64,000 nt of DNA from Burkholderia savannae (GTDB lineage Bacteria; Pseudomonadota; Gammaproteobacteria; Burkholderiales; Burkholderiaceae), in contig NZ_CP013418.1 in assembly GCF_001524445.2 (NCBI RefSeq), forward strand, positions 248,001 to 312,000. The letters are read 5' to 3'. The notes under the pieces are model-generated. The model did not search any database. It was given only the letters and a program-made list of their open reading frames with translations, and was not told where the DNA came from. This document shows, one piece after another, positions 25,406 to 34,239 of this stretch. Every line of letters begins with the position of its first letter. Within the stretch, counting starts at the first letter, position 1. A program made the translations under genes and the position numbers.

Positions 25406-27296
25406 CCACGCCGCACACGCCACCCCCGATCTGATCCTGCACCGCGGTCGCTTCACGACGCTCGACCGTTCGAATCCGGCCGCGAGCGCGGTCGCGATCA
25501 AGAGCGGCCGGTTCGTCGCCGTCGGCGGCGACGAGCTGCTCGCGTCGGCGGGCGCGAACACGCGGATCGTCGACCTGCAAGGCAAGGGCGTGTTGCCGGG
25601 CCTGATCGACAACCATCTGCACATCATTCGCGGCGGCCTGAACTTCAACATGGAGTTGCGCTGGGACGGCGTGCGCAGCCTCGCCGACGCGATGGCGATG
25701 CTGCGCCGCCAGGCGGCCGTCACGCCCGCGCCGCAATGGGTGCGCGTGGTCGGCGGCTTCACCGAGCATCAGTTCGCCGAGAAGCGTTTGCCGACGATCG
25801 ACGAGCTGAACGCCGTCGCGCCCGATACGCCGGTCTTCATCCTGCATCTGTACGATCGCGCGCTGCTCAACGGCGCGGCGCTGCGCGCGGTCGGCTATAC
25901 GAAGGACACGCCGGAGCCGCCGGGCGGCCGGATCGCGCGCGACGCGGCGGGCAATCCGACCGGGCTGCTGCTCGCGCGGCCGAATGCGGCGATTCTCTAC
26001 GCGACGCTCGCGAAGGGGCCGAAGCTGCCGTTCGAATATCAACTGAATTCGACGCGGCACTTCATGCGCGAGCTGAACCGGCTCGGCGTGACGGGCGCGA
26101 TCGACGCCGGCGGCGGCTTCCAGAACTATCCGGACGATTACGCGGTGATCGAGCAGTTGGCGAAGGACGATCAACTGACGATCCGGCTCGCGTACAACCT
26201 GTTCACGCAGAAGCCGAAGGAAGAGAAGCAGGACTTCCTGAACTGGACCGCGACATCGAAATACCACGACGGCACCGACTATTTTCGCCACAACGGCGCG
26301 GGCGAGATGCTGGTGTTCTCGGCGGCGGACTTCGAGGATTTCCGCGAGCCGCGCCCCGATCTTTCGCCCGACATGGAAGGCGAGCTCGAAGCGGTCGTGC
26401 GCGTGCTCGCGCAGAATCGCTGGCCGTGGCGCTTGCATGCGACCTACGACGAAACGATCAGCCGCGCGCTCGACGTGTTCGAGCGCGTGAACCGCGACAT
26501 TCCGCTCGACGGGCTGAACTGGTTCTTCGATCACGCGGAGACGATTTCCGACGAATCGATCGACCGGATCGCCGCGCTGGGCGGCGGGATCGCGGTTCAG
26601 CACCGGATGGCGTACCAGGGCGAATACTTCGTCGAGCGCTACGGCCAGGCCGCGGCGGAAGCGACGCCGCCTGTCAGGCGGATGCTCGACAAGGGCGTCA
26701 ACGTGTCGGCCGGCACCGATGCGACGCGCGTCGCGTCGTACAACCCGTGGGTGTCGCTCGCTTGGCTCGTCACCGGCAAGACGGTCGGCGGCGCGCAGCT
26801 TTATCCGCGCGCGAATTGCGTCGATCGCGAAACCGCGCTGCGGATGTGGACCGAGAACGTCACGTGGTTCTCGAACGAAGTCGGCAAGAAGGGCCGGATT
26901 CAGGTCGGGCAGCTCGCGGATCTGATCGTGCCCGACCGCGATTTCTTCGCATGCCCGGAATCCGACATCGCGGATACGACGTCGCTCTTGACCGTCGTCG
27001 GCGGCAAGGTCGTCTACGGCGCGGGGCCGTTCGCCGACATCGACGAAGGCGCGCCGCCGCCCGCGATGCCGGACTGGTCGCCCGCCCGCGTGTTCGGCGG
27101 CTATGCGGCGTGGGGCGACAGGGAAGGCGGCGCGTCGCTGCAGCAGGTGGTCCGGCAGGCGGCGCAGGCGTGCGCGTGCGCGAACCGTTGCGGCATTCAT
27201 GCGCATCGGCATGCGAGCGCGTGGAGCAGCAAGCTGCCGGTCGACGATCTGAAGAGCTTCTGGGGCGCGCTCGGCTGCTCGTGCTGGGCGGTGTGA
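25398..27296 (+). CDS. Metal-dependent amidohydrolase (YtcJ-like)
   Basis: 632 residues of the amidohydrolase superfamily. GLIDNHLHIIRGG gives the HxH metal-binding motif; histidines in RLHATYDETISRA and WFFDHAETI and the aspartate in VSAGTDATRVASYNP complete the expected metal site. YtcJ-type enzymes are usually about 550 residues; here a 45-residue tail after about 585 contains five cysteines and several histidines (ACACANRCGIHAHRH, GCSCW). It overlaps the XapX gene by 8 bp. Substrate unknown; N-substituted amide hydrolysis is likely. Confidence 0.87.
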   Translation: MADHAAHATPDLILHRGRFTTLDRSNPAASAVAIKSGRFVAVGGDELLASAGANTRIVDLQGKGVLPGLIDNHLHIIRGGLNFNMELRWDGVRSLADAMAMLRRQAAVTPAPQWVRVVGGFTEHQFAEKRLPTIDELNAVAPDTPVFILHLYDRALLNGAALRAVGYTKDTPEPPGGRIARDAAGNPTGLLLARPNAAILYATLAKGPKLPFEYQLNSTRHFMRELNRLGVTGAIDAGGGFQNYPDDYAVIEQLAKDDQLTIRLAYNLFTQKPKEEKQDFLNWTATSKYHDGTDYFRHNGAGEMLVFSAADFEDFREPRPDLSPDMEGELEAVVRVLAQNRWPWRLHATYDETISRALDVFERVNRDIPLDGLNWFFDHAETISDESIDRIAALGGGIAVQHRMAYQGEYFVERYGQAAAEATPPVRRMLDKGVNVSAGTDATRVASYNPWVSLAWLVTGKTVGGAQLYPRANCVDRETALRMWTENVTWFSNEVGKKGRIQVGQLADLIVPDRDFFACPESDIADTTSLLTVVGGKVVYGAGPFADIDEGAPPPAMPDWSPARVFGGYAAWGDREGGASLQQVVRQAAQACACANRCGIHAHRHASAWSSKLPVDDLKSFWGALGCSCWAV

Positions 27297-27410
27297 GCAC
27301 GCGCTCGGGCGCGCGTGCCGCGCGTCGCTGTCTCGTCGCATTCCGGTGACGCGCTTGGTCGCGTCGCGCGACGAAGCGTCGGCGGGAGCGACGCGGACAT
27401 TCCGGCGCAT

Positions 27411-27626
27411 TCGGCCGTCCAGCTGTTCTTCGCGCGCGCGAACGCGCGGCAGCGGCCGCGCACGCCCGGCGCGCAGTCCGCCGAAATACGTTTCGCCGGC
27501 GAGATCTGCCGCCGTCTCGACGGCATCCCGCTCGCGATCGAACCGGCGGCCGCGCGCGCGGCGACGCTCGGCCTGGAAGGCGTGCACCGCCGCCTCGACG
27601 ATTGCCTCGCGATTCTCGGCGGACTC
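27411..27626 (+). pseudogene. Remnant of an NB-ARC/winged-helix ATPase regulator
   Basis: A 70-codon stretch reads SAVQLFFARANAR and later FAGEICRRLDGIPLAIE, AAARAATLGLEGVHRRLDD. This matches the segment after the ATPase core in large winged-helix/AfsR-type ATPase regulators (usual form AVQLFVARA ... RLDGIPLAIELAAARAA). The winged HTH, P-loop and the long C-terminal repeats are absent, so it is a small fossil in the 425-base gap between the amidohydrolase and the VOC gene. Confidence 0.55.
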
Positions 27627-27721
27627 GTCCCCGGGGCCGGCTGGCCGGACCAAACGCCGCGCGGGCGCGCAGCAGGCGCCGGCGCGGCATGTCGATGACT
27701 TCACCACTTTGGGAAACAAGC

Positions 27722-28663
27722 ATGCAAACACGACGCTCGGGAATACGTTCGGCCTTGCTGGCCGCCCTGATGTTCGGCTTCGCGCAGATGCCCGCCGCTT
27801 TCGCGGATGCGGATGCGGGCGCCGCCGCCGAATCCGCGCGCGCGATCGCATCGGCGCCGCCGGTCGCCGTCGGGCCGCAATACGACACGACGCATGTCTA
27901 CGTCGCGGTTCCCGATCTGGACGCGTTCGTCGACAGCTTCGTCGCGACGTTCGGCGGGAAGGCGTCGCCGCGCGTGACGCTCACCGTCACGCCGACGCCG
28001 AGCGAAACGCTGTCGCAATACGTGCAGACGCCGGTGGGAATGCTGTCGGTATTCGGGTTCAAGACGCCGATTCCCTATCCGTTCGGCGCCGAGCGCACGG
28101 GCTATCTCGTGACGGATCTCGACGACGCGGTGAAGGCCGCGCGGGCCGCCGGCGCGGACATCGTCGTCGATTCGTTCGACGACCCGATCGGCCGCGACGC
28201 CGTCGTTCGCTGGCCGGGCGGCGTGATGATGCAGCTGTATTGGCACCGGAAGGCGCCGTCTTACGCGCCGCTCGCGACGGTTCCGGACAATCGCGTCTAT
28301 CTGTCGCCGTACGAGGCGGATCGCTTCGTCAAGAGCTGGGTCCGGTTTTCGCACGGCAAGATCGTCTCCGACAACCGTCGCGAAGACGGCGGCGCAATCG
28401 GCCGGCCGGGCGCCGAGGTGCGCAAGATCGTGATCGAATCGACTTTCGGACGCGTCGCCGCGTTCGTGACCGACGGCAAGCTGCCGTATCCGTACGGCCG
28501 CGAAACGACCGGCTACGCGGTCGCCGACCTCGATGCGACGCTCGAGAACGCGCAGGCGGCGGGCGTCAAGGTTCTGGCGCAGCCCTATCGCACGCAGGCC
28601 GGGCGCACCGCGATGCTCGCGTTCCCCGGCGGCTATATCGCGGAAGTGCACGACGCGCAATGA
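27722..28663 (+). CDS. Secreted VOC/glyoxalase-family protein
   Basis: 313 residues from the ATG at 27722. The first 28 residues are a signal peptide (RRSGIRSALLAALMFGFAQM, cleavage after AFA). Two glyoxalase-like modules follow (about 45-165 and 185-310), each ending with a strand such as GRDAVVRWPGGVMMQLYWH and GRTAMLAFPGGYIAEVHD, the second containing a possible metal-binding glutamate. The family includes dioxygenases and resistance proteins; export to the periplasm is unusual. The stop overlaps the start of the porin gene (ATGA at 28660-28663). Confidence 0.82.
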   Translation: MQTRRSGIRSALLAALMFGFAQMPAAFADADAGAAAESARAIASAPPVAVGPQYDTTHVYVAVPDLDAFVDSFVATFGGKASPRVTLTVTPTPSETLSQYVQTPVGMLSVFGFKTPIPYPFGAERTGYLVTDLDDAVKAARAAGADIVVDSFDDPIGRDAVVRWPGGVMMQLYWHRKAPSYAPLATVPDNRVYLSPYEADRFVKSWVRFSHGKIVSDNRREDGGAIGRPGAEVRKIVIESTFGRVAAFVTDGKLPYPYGRETTGYAVADLDATLENAQAAGVKVLAQPYRTQAGRTAMLAFPGGYIAEVHDAQ

Positions 28664-30180
28664 CGATGCGCCGCGTTTCCGCGCTCGGTTGCTGGGCGCT
28701 GATGTCGCTGTTCGCGGCGGTGCGCGCGCATGCGGCGGATGCGTCGCCCATGTCACCCGCGTCGCCGACGTCACCAGCGTCGCCCACGACGCCCACGTCG
28801 CCCGCGTCACCCACGTCACCCATGTCACCCACGTCGCCCGCATCGCCGGACGCATCGTCCTGCACGAAGGCGCGTCCGGCGATCTTGTTCAATCGCTGGC
28901 AGGAGGATTGGTCGGCGCTCGCGGACCCGTGCGTGCCGCGCAGGCCGCTCGATGCGCTGAAATACCTGCCGCTGCTCGGCCGCAGCGACACGTATCTGTC
29001 GCTCGGCGCGGTGCTGCGCGAGCGGCTCGAGATGAACGACGCGCCGCTGTTCGGCCTCGGCCGCGCGCACGACGACACCTACGTGCTGCAGCGCGCGCAG
29101 GTGCATGCCGACCTGCGAATCGCCGGGCACGTGCAGGTGTTCGTGCAGCTCGAGGACGCGCGCACGTTCGGCAAGGACGACGTCGGCTCCGTCGATCGAA
29201 ATCGCGTGGATCTGCGCCAGGCGTTCGTGACCTATGCCGGCGCGATCGGGCCCGGCGTCTTCAAGGCGCGAATCGGCCGCCAGGAGATGGCGTTCGACTT
29301 GCAGCGCTTCGTGTCGGTGCGCGACGGCCCGAACGTGCGCCAGGCGTTCGACGGAATCTGGGCCGACTGGGAAGAGGGCCCGTGGCGCTTCATCGGCTAT
29401 GCGACGCAGCCCGTCCAGTATCGCGACGATCACGCATTCGACGACGTGTCGAACCGCAATCTCACGTTCAGCGGCGTGCGCATCGAACGTCAGGGCGTGG
29501 GGCCCGGCGATCTGTCCGCTTATTATTCGCGGTACAACCGGGCGCAGGCCCGGTTTCTGGACGGCTCGGGTGCGGAGCATCGCGACGTGTTCGATGTCCG
29601 GTACGCGGGCAGGCAGCGCAACGTCGATTGGGACGTCGAAGGCATGCTCCAGTCGGGGCACGTCGGCGCGCAGCGCATCGACGCGTGGGCGGTGGGCTCG
29701 CTCGCGGGCTATACGTTCGCCAACGTGCGCTGGACGCCGCGCGTCGGCTTGCAGGTCGACGCCGCGTCGGGCGACCGGCACCCGCACGACGGCCGCATCG
29801 AGACGTTCAATCCGCTGTTCCCGAACGGCTACTACTTCGCGCTCGCCGGCTACACCGGCTATACGAATTTGATTCACGTGAAGCCGTCGGTCACGTTGAA
29901 GCCGAGCAACGCGCTCACGCTGCTCGCGGCGGTCGGGCTTCAGTGGCGCGCGACGACGGCGGACGCGGTCTATGCGCAGGGCGCGTCGCCCGTGCCGGGC
30001 ACGGCGGGGCGCGGCGGCAAGTGGACCGGTTTCTACACGCAGTTGCGCGCCGATTGGGCGGTGACGGCGAATCTGGCGGCGGCGCTCGAAATCGTGCATT
30101 TTCAGATCGGCGACGCGATCCGCGCCGAGGGCGGTCGAAACGCGGATTATCTGGGCGCGGAGTTGAAATTCGGCTGGTAG
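28660..30180 (+). CDS. Alginate-export-family outer membrane porin
   Basis: 506 residues starting with the ATG that overlaps the VOC stop. A signal peptide (ALGCWALMSLFAAVRAHA) is followed by a low-complexity stretch of about 12 S-P-x tripeptides and then a beta-barrel domain: YLSLGAVLRERLEMNDAP, VQLEDARTFGKDD, RIGRQEMAFDLQRF, FSGVRIERQGVG, and a final strand ending in GAELKFGW with the C-terminal aromatic residue typical of porins. AlgE-like barrels export anionic polymers; many relatives serve aromatic or sugar uptake. The frame is open far upstream but not coding there. It is coupled to the secreted VOC protein. Confidence 0.85.
   Translation: MTMRRVSALGCWALMSLFAAVRAHAADASPMSPASPTSPASPTTPTSPASPTSPMSPTSPASPDASSCTKARPAILFNRWQEDWSALADPCVPRRPLDALKYLPLLGRSDTYLSLGAVLRERLEMNDAPLFGLGRAHDDTYVLQRAQVHADLRIAGHVQVFVQLEDARTFGKDDVGSVDRNRVDLRQAFVTYAGAIGPGVFKARIGRQEMAFDLQRFVSVRDGPNVRQAFDGIWADWEEGPWRFIGYATQPVQYRDDHAFDDVSNRNLTFSGVRIERQGVGPGDLSAYYSRYNRAQARFLDGSGAEHRDVFDVRYAGRQRNVDWDVEGMLQSGHVGAQRIDAWAVGSLAGYTFANVRWTPRVGLQVDAASGDRHPHDGRIETFNPLFPNGYYFALAGYTGYTNLIHVKPSVTLKPSNALTLLAAVGLQWRATTADAVYAQGASPVPGTAGRGGKWTGFYTQLRADWAVTANLAAALEIVHFQIGDAIRAEGGRNADYLGAELKFGW
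28742..28855 (+). repeat. 9-bp tandem repeats encoding S-P-x tripeptides
   Basis: Twelve or so imperfect units of the type ACGTCGCCC or GCGTCACCC lie in frame right after the porin signal peptide, encoding SP(A/T/M) triplets. Because the unit is 9 bp, length changes keep the frame. It would form a flexible Pro-rich linker ahead of the barrel. Confidence 0.8.
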
Positions 30181-30244
30181 CCGCGTCAGCGGCGCGGCGC
30201 ATCCGAATTCCTCGGCGCTGGCGAACGATGTTGCCAGTCGGAGC

Positions 30245-30919
30245 GTGCACGCGTGGTTCGATCGAATCCTGAATCGTGGAAATTCGGATTCGCTCAAGTG
30301 CGAGCACGGCGCGTGTGTCGCGCATGAATCCGCCGGGCGCGGCATGGCGAAGCTCGGGCGAAGGCGGGTCTCTGCGCCGCATCGACGCGCGCCGCAGGCG
30401 CGTCAGACCGGCATCTCGCCGGCGACCTTGAGCCGCGTGCTGTCGATGTCGACCGAAGATCCGCGCATCAGCACCGTATTGGCGATCGCCGACGCGCTCG
30501 CTTCGACCGTCGGGTATCTGCTGCATAGCGAGCGCGTCTACCCGATTCCGATTCTCGAATGGGACGAGATGCTCGATTTCTCGCGCGGCCATGACAACGC
30601 CGCCCGCAACACGCGATGGGTGACGGTCGATACGCCGCGCGGCCCCGGCGCGTTTGCGGCGCGTACGAAACCGTCGATGGCGCCGCGGTTTCGTGAAGGG
30701 TCGGTCGTGATCGTGGAGCCGGGCCTCGCGTTTCGCGACGCTCAGGTGGTCGTCGCCGCGATCGACGGCGGCGAGCCGGCGCTGCGCCGCGTGATCGAGG
30801 ACGGCGAGGCCGTCCGGCTCAAAAGCGTCGGCGCGCCGCACGCGCAGACGGTCGACGCTTTCGGCCGGGGCGTTGCGGTGCTCGGCGTCGTGACCGAGTC
30901 GCGCCTCATCAATCCTTGA
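30245..30919 (+). CDS. XRE-type HTH regulator with S24 peptidase-like domain
   Basis: 224 residues as drawn. A partial XRE helix-turn-helix is visible (TGISPATLSRVLSMS, then STVLAIADALASTVGYLL), followed by a LexA/CI-like S24 domain: KPSMAPRFREGSVVIVEP carries the catalytic Ser, but where LexA has the catalytic Lys this protein has ALRRVIED (Arg). Self-cleavage is therefore doubtful. The first 50 residues do not resemble the start of an XRE domain; an ATG at 30344 or frame damage at the 5' end are possible. The stop overlaps the convergent YhhQ gene by 11 bases. No phage genes are near. Confidence 0.65.
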   Translation: MHAWFDRILNRGNSDSLKCEHGACVAHESAGRGMAKLGRRRVSAPHRRAPQARQTGISPATLSRVLSMSTEDPRISTVLAIADALASTVGYLLHSERVYPIPILEWDEMLDFSRGHDNAARNTRWVTVDTPRGPGAFAARTKPSMAPRFREGSVVIVEPGLAFRDAQVVVAAIDGGEPALRRVIEDGEAVRLKSVGAPHAQTVDAFGRGVAVLGVVTESRLINP

Positions 30920-31865
30920 ACGAGAATGGATTGAAGCTCGTGTGATAGTCGTAGTAGTCGATCTGATCCACGCGCTTGAGGCGCTTCGACACGGTCGTGA
31001 CGACGGGCAGCAGCACGAGCTCGTAGATCAGCTTGAAGGCTATCTGGATGCCGATCATCGTCAGCACGACGTCCCGCGGCAGCCGCCCCCAGAAGAGGAT
31101 CGCGCAGAACAGCGTGCTGTCGATCACGATCGCGACGCCGGTGCTCGACACGATACGCGCCCACAGATGGCGGCCGGCCGTCGCGATTTTGAGTTTCGCG
31201 AGAAACGTCGTGTTGATGAACTCGCCGCAGAAATACGCGACGGTCGACGCGACGAACGTTCGGGCGAATTCGAGCGCGAGCGCCGGGTATGCGGCGGCGA
31301 GCGTTGGGTTTCGCGCCTCCCAGCTGGGCAACGCGGGCGGCAGCGACAGCAGCCAGGTGCCGATGATGAACATCAGGTTCACCGCCAGCCCGCCCCAGAT
31401 CACCAGGCGGCTGACGCGATATCCGTAGACCTCGGTGATGATCGTGCTGAACGCGTAGGTCATCGGAAACGCGATCAGCGCCGCTGGAATGCCGAAGCTG
31501 ACGGCGCCGAGAAGCGGCAGCCCATCGATCCTGAGCTCGATGACGCGCGCGCCCGTCACGTTCGACAGCATCAGGAAGCCGACATAGACAAGCGCGAGCA
31601 GCAAGACGGCGGGCGTCAGTCGATGCTTGAGCGTCGGGAAGTACGACAGCGGGACGAGCCTGTCCGTGTAAGTGGCGGCGTTGAGAAAGCCGATGTGCGC
31701 GACGTCCTCGCGCGAGAACTTGCCGAGCCACGATTTCGTGTTCAGCTCGCGCGGCGACATCTTGAAGGTGGCGCCGGAATCGCACACGCGCACCAGGACG
31801 AGCAACGCATCGTTGTCGAGCGACGGCTCGATGACGTCTGCGATTTCATGAGAAGCGTATTCCAT
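30909..31865 (-). CDS. yhhQ: Queuosine precursor transporter, VUT/YhhQ family
   Basis: 318 residues. After an unusual 80-residue polar N-terminal region come about six membrane segments of the VUT family: LLALVYVGFLMLSNVTGARV, ALIAFPMTYAFSTIITEVYG (the TEVYG motif), FVASTVAYFCGEFINTTFLA, and a final helix pair. YhhQ imports preQ0/preQ1 for queuosine in tRNA. It lies 19 bp downstream of queF on the same strand, so import and reduction of the precursor are encoded together; the other queuosine genes are elsewhere or absent. The long N-terminus is unusual for the family. Confidence 0.88.
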   Translation of the reverse strand: MEYASHEIADVIEPSLDNDALLVLVRVCDSGATFKMSPRELNTKSWLGKFSREDVAHIGFLNAATYTDRLVPLSYFPTLKHRLTPAVLLLALVYVGFLMLSNVTGARVIELRIDGLPLLGAVSFGIPAALIAFPMTYAFSTIITEVYGYRVSRLVIWGGLAVNLMFIIGTWLLSLPPALPSWEARNPTLAAAYPALALEFARTFVASTVAYFCGEFINTTFLAKLKIATAGRHLWARIVSSTGVAIVIDSTLFCAILFWGRLPRDVVLTMIGIQIAFKLIYELVLLPVVTTVSKRLKRVDQIDYYDYHTSFNPFSFKD

Positions 31866-31884
31866 GATCGGCCTGCGAGGCGGG

Positions 31885-32715
31885 CTATTGTCGGATCAAG
31901 CGCAGATTCGGCACGTCGTGCAGCGGCTCGCTGCTGCGAACCGGGTTGATGTCGATGCCGCCGCGGCGCGTGTAGCGGGCCGCGACGGTCAGCCGTGCGG
32001 GCGCGCATCGTTGCTGAATGTCCTTGAAAATCCGCTCGACGCATTGCTCGTGGAATTCCTCGTGATTGCGAAACGACACGACGTACCTGAGCAGCGCCTC
32101 GCGATCGATGCGCCGGCCTTCGTAGGCGATCGAGACCGTACCCCAGTCGGGCTGTCCCGTCACGAGGCAGTTCGATTTCAGCAGGTTCGAATAGAGCGTT
32201 TCGCGGACCTGTTCGTCATGCGTCGCGAGGAGCCGCCGGTCCACGTCGAATGCGTCGATCGCGATGTCCTGCTCGTCGATCGACGTGCCGGCCGGCGTGC
32301 CGATGTGGCGCGCGGCGGCGCGCTCCAGCGGCTCGAGCGTGACGGAAACGGGCGCGCCCGCGCAGCGCGACAGGTCTTGCGCGGCGATGCGCTCGACGTC
32401 AGCCGGAGTCTCGAACGACGTGTTGTTGAAGGTGTTGAAATACAGCTTCATCGATTTCGACTCGATCACGTTCGGCGATGCGCACGGCACGACGATCGTC
32501 GCGATCGCGACGCGCGGCACGCCGCGCGGCGTCAACCACGAGAGCTCGTAGTGGTTCCACACGTCGACGCCGAAGAACGGCAACGGGCCCGTGATGCCGA
32601 TTTCCTCGCGCTTGATCGTGCGCGGAATCGCGAAAAGCTTCTCCGGGTTGTACGTGGATTCGTACTTGGATTGCTTGCCAAGCTCCATGGCGCCTCGGTT
32701 CGGCGATGAATTCAT
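31885..32715 (-). CDS. queF: NADPH-dependent 7-cyano-7-deazaguanine reductase
   Basis: 276 residues from the ATG at 32715 (AGGAAT upstream), the long two-module QueF type of E. coli. It reduces preQ0 to preQ1 in queuosine synthesis. The QueF signature ESKSMK is at 86-91; nucleophile C183 and D190 lie in SNCLVTGQPDWG and the H/E pair in FRNHEEFHE (about 218-220). An in-frame ATG at 32802 would add 29 non-conserved residues. Upstream DNA is AT-rich and unlike the rest of the window; I looked for a preQ1 riboswitch there and could not make one out. Confidence 0.93.
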   Translation of the reverse strand: MNSSPNRGAMELGKQSKYESTYNPEKLFAIPRTIKREEIGITGPLPFFGVDVWNHYELSWLTPRGVPRVAIATIVVPCASPNVIESKSMKLYFNTFNNTSFETPADVERIAAQDLSRCAGAPVSVTLEPLERAAARHIGTPAGTSIDEQDIAIDAFDVDRRLLATHDEQVRETLYSNLLKSNCLVTGQPDWGTVSIAYEGRRIDREALLRYVVSFRNHEEFHEQCVERIFKDIQQRCAPARLTVAARYTRRGGIDINPVRSSEPLHDVPNLRLIRQ

Positions 32716-32798
32716 GTTTTTGGGATTCCTGGTTTCGGTATTTCGATTCTCGATCAACCAAATTCGGTCGTTCAGGCGCGTGGACGGAAGAACCTTGT

Positions 32799-33134
32799 TC
32801 ATTCGACGAGCTTCGGCATGATACCCGATGGTTCCGTTGTTAATCGGCGAGTAAAACGGGATCTGCGAGAGATTATGCGATCAATCCGGAAGGCCGATTC
32901 ATTCGTTTTTTTGATCGGGATGGTTTCGATTGTTTTGTGTTTTGGCGGAGGGCGTAAAGTTTGTGGAAATGAATTAAAGATATAAATAATATATGTTCGA
33001 TTATCCATTTGTGCATGTTGGACATGAATGGTTGTGGGCGCGTGCACATGGCTTGTGCCGAGTGTGGTGCCGCTCGGTCGGTTACGGAGGGAGTACCTGT
33101 TAGATCTACGAGTTTCGATGGGTTGCCAATTCAT
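32799..33134 (-). CDS. Hypothetical AT-rich open frame upstream of queF
   Basis: A 111-codon frame (begins MNWQPIETRR) preceded by AAGGGAGAT and ending in an ATGA overlap with the longest possible queF start at 32802. Its composition is Thr/Arg/Ile-rich and shows no recognisable domain. A competing ATG four bases upstream gives only a 10-residue peptide (MDELATHRNS), which could act as a leader. Codon use differs from neighbouring genes. It may be non-coding. Confidence 0.25.
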   Translation of the reverse strand: MNWQPIETRRSNRYSLRNRPSGTTLGTSHVHAPTTIHVQHAQMDNRTYIIYIFNSFPQTLRPPPKHKTIETIPIKKTNESAFRIDRIISRRSRFTRRLTTEPSGIMPKLVE

Positions 33135-33173
33135 CCATATTATCTCCCTTAAGATAATTATTGTTTTTGCAAT

Positions 33174-33347
33174 ATGGAAATAGGCTTGACGCAGTAGCTG
33201 TCTGAGTTATTAAAAGAGAAGTTGCAGGTCGTGCTTGTAATTCGTCTGTCGAATGACGAAGCCAGCGAAAAAATGCTCAGATCGCGGACGCGATTCGATG
33301 TGTCGATGAAATCCCAGGTTCCGATCGCTGAGCGGAATCGTCATTGA
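33174..33347 (+). pseudogene. Short AT-rich frame interrupted by a TAG codon
   Basis: From the ATG at 33174 the frame reads MEIGLTQ, a TAG at 33195-33197, and then 49 more codons (LSELLKEKLQVVLVIRLSND onwards) to TGA at 33345. The post-stop part uses TTA and AAA codons and looks helical and protein-like, unlike random GC-rich frames nearby. A possible promoter (TTGACG, 16 bases, TATTAA) overlaps it at about 33186-33215. It may be a remnant of acquired DNA. Confidence 0.3.
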
Positions 33348-33610
33348 CAGGGAAATCGGTCAGTCGAAATGCTGGAGGAGCGCCGAAAGGGTTCAGGTCG
33401 AGGCAATGCGATAGGTCGATGCGGCCCGGTAGATGGACAAGATCGGGATGCGGCGGGGATCAATCGATCAGTTGAATCGATGCTCGCGCCGGGTGGAAGG
33501 AACGGGCAATTCGTGGGGCGCTGCCTGTATGCGTGGCCGCCGGGCGGCGTGGCGGAGGCTGCGGGGATTCAGTGAGCCTCGCTTAAGAAGGCGACGACGA
33601 GATAAACCGG

Positions 33611-33902
33611 CTAGGGCCTGCTCCCGCTAATAACGGGCTTGCGAACGTGCCTTTGCGCCCGCATGGCAAGGAGAGAGGAGGCGCAATAGCCGTCGCTATT
33701 GCAACGACGAACGACGCCGCCATGCGGGCGCAAAGGCACGTTCCCGTGATCGAAAAAATCCGTCGAGGGGCTGGCCGCCAGAAGGGCCGATCGCTGCGCC
33801 ATGCTCCTCGCGAATACGTCGAGTATTCGCTTCGTCGCAATCCTTGCGCTCGGCCCTTCTGGCGGCCAGCGCAAGCCCGTTATTAGCGGGAACAGGCCCT
33901 AG
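33611..33902. repeat. 292-bp nested inverted-repeat element with three-way-junction fold
   Basis: Outer arms 33611-33642 and 33871-33902 pair over 32 bp with one mismatch, which becomes a G-U pair in a minus-strand transcript. Inside lie two further hairpins: arms 33643-33667/33719-33743 (25 bp, perfect) capped by an inner 8-bp stem GCAATAGC/GCTATTGC; and arms 33770-33790/33850-33870 (21 bp, perfect) capped by GCGAATAC/GTATTCGC. The whole folds into a three-armed structure. It has no transposase and the frames within are not protein-like. It lies in the 1.7-kb gap between queF and the SCO gene. A MITE-like dispersed repeat or structured RNA is likely. Confidence 0.85.
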
Positions 33903-34239
33903 GCCGATGTGCGGACGTTGCTCCGGATTTGACTGACGGATGCGCGTGAGAGAGCACGATCGCTGGCCGAGCTTCACGGCGACGATGGCGGCGCTGCATG
34001 CTCGCATCGGCGGCAGCCGCCGTGACATGCGTGACGAGCGCCGATCGCTCGGCCCGGGCAGCGTGTTGCGCGCGCAAGCATTTTCATGCGGGCACGCGCG
34101 CACGGCGTTCGTCCATTTTCATCACGCCACACGCAGCTTGTTCGCGCCCGGCTGTGTCGGCGCGCCTGATCTGTCCGGCATCCGATGATCGATCCGCGTG
34201 AAAACGGCCGCAAAGAAGGCAAGCCGTGATCGCGCGATG

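Noticed and set aside
27346..28659. N-terminal extension of the porin frame
   Set aside because: The signal peptide and ATGA overlap at 28660 mark the real start; the upstream frame shadows the VOC gene and the regulator remnant.
32716..33134. preQ1 riboswitch upstream of queF
   Set aside because: I could not find a convincing small H-type pseudoknot pattern by eye; a covariance-model search would be needed to decide.
33583..33874. Short hypothetical proteins on the minus strand (ending near HVRKPVISGSRP)
   Set aside because: They are read straight through the stems of the nested inverted repeat and have no domain; the DNA structure explains them better.
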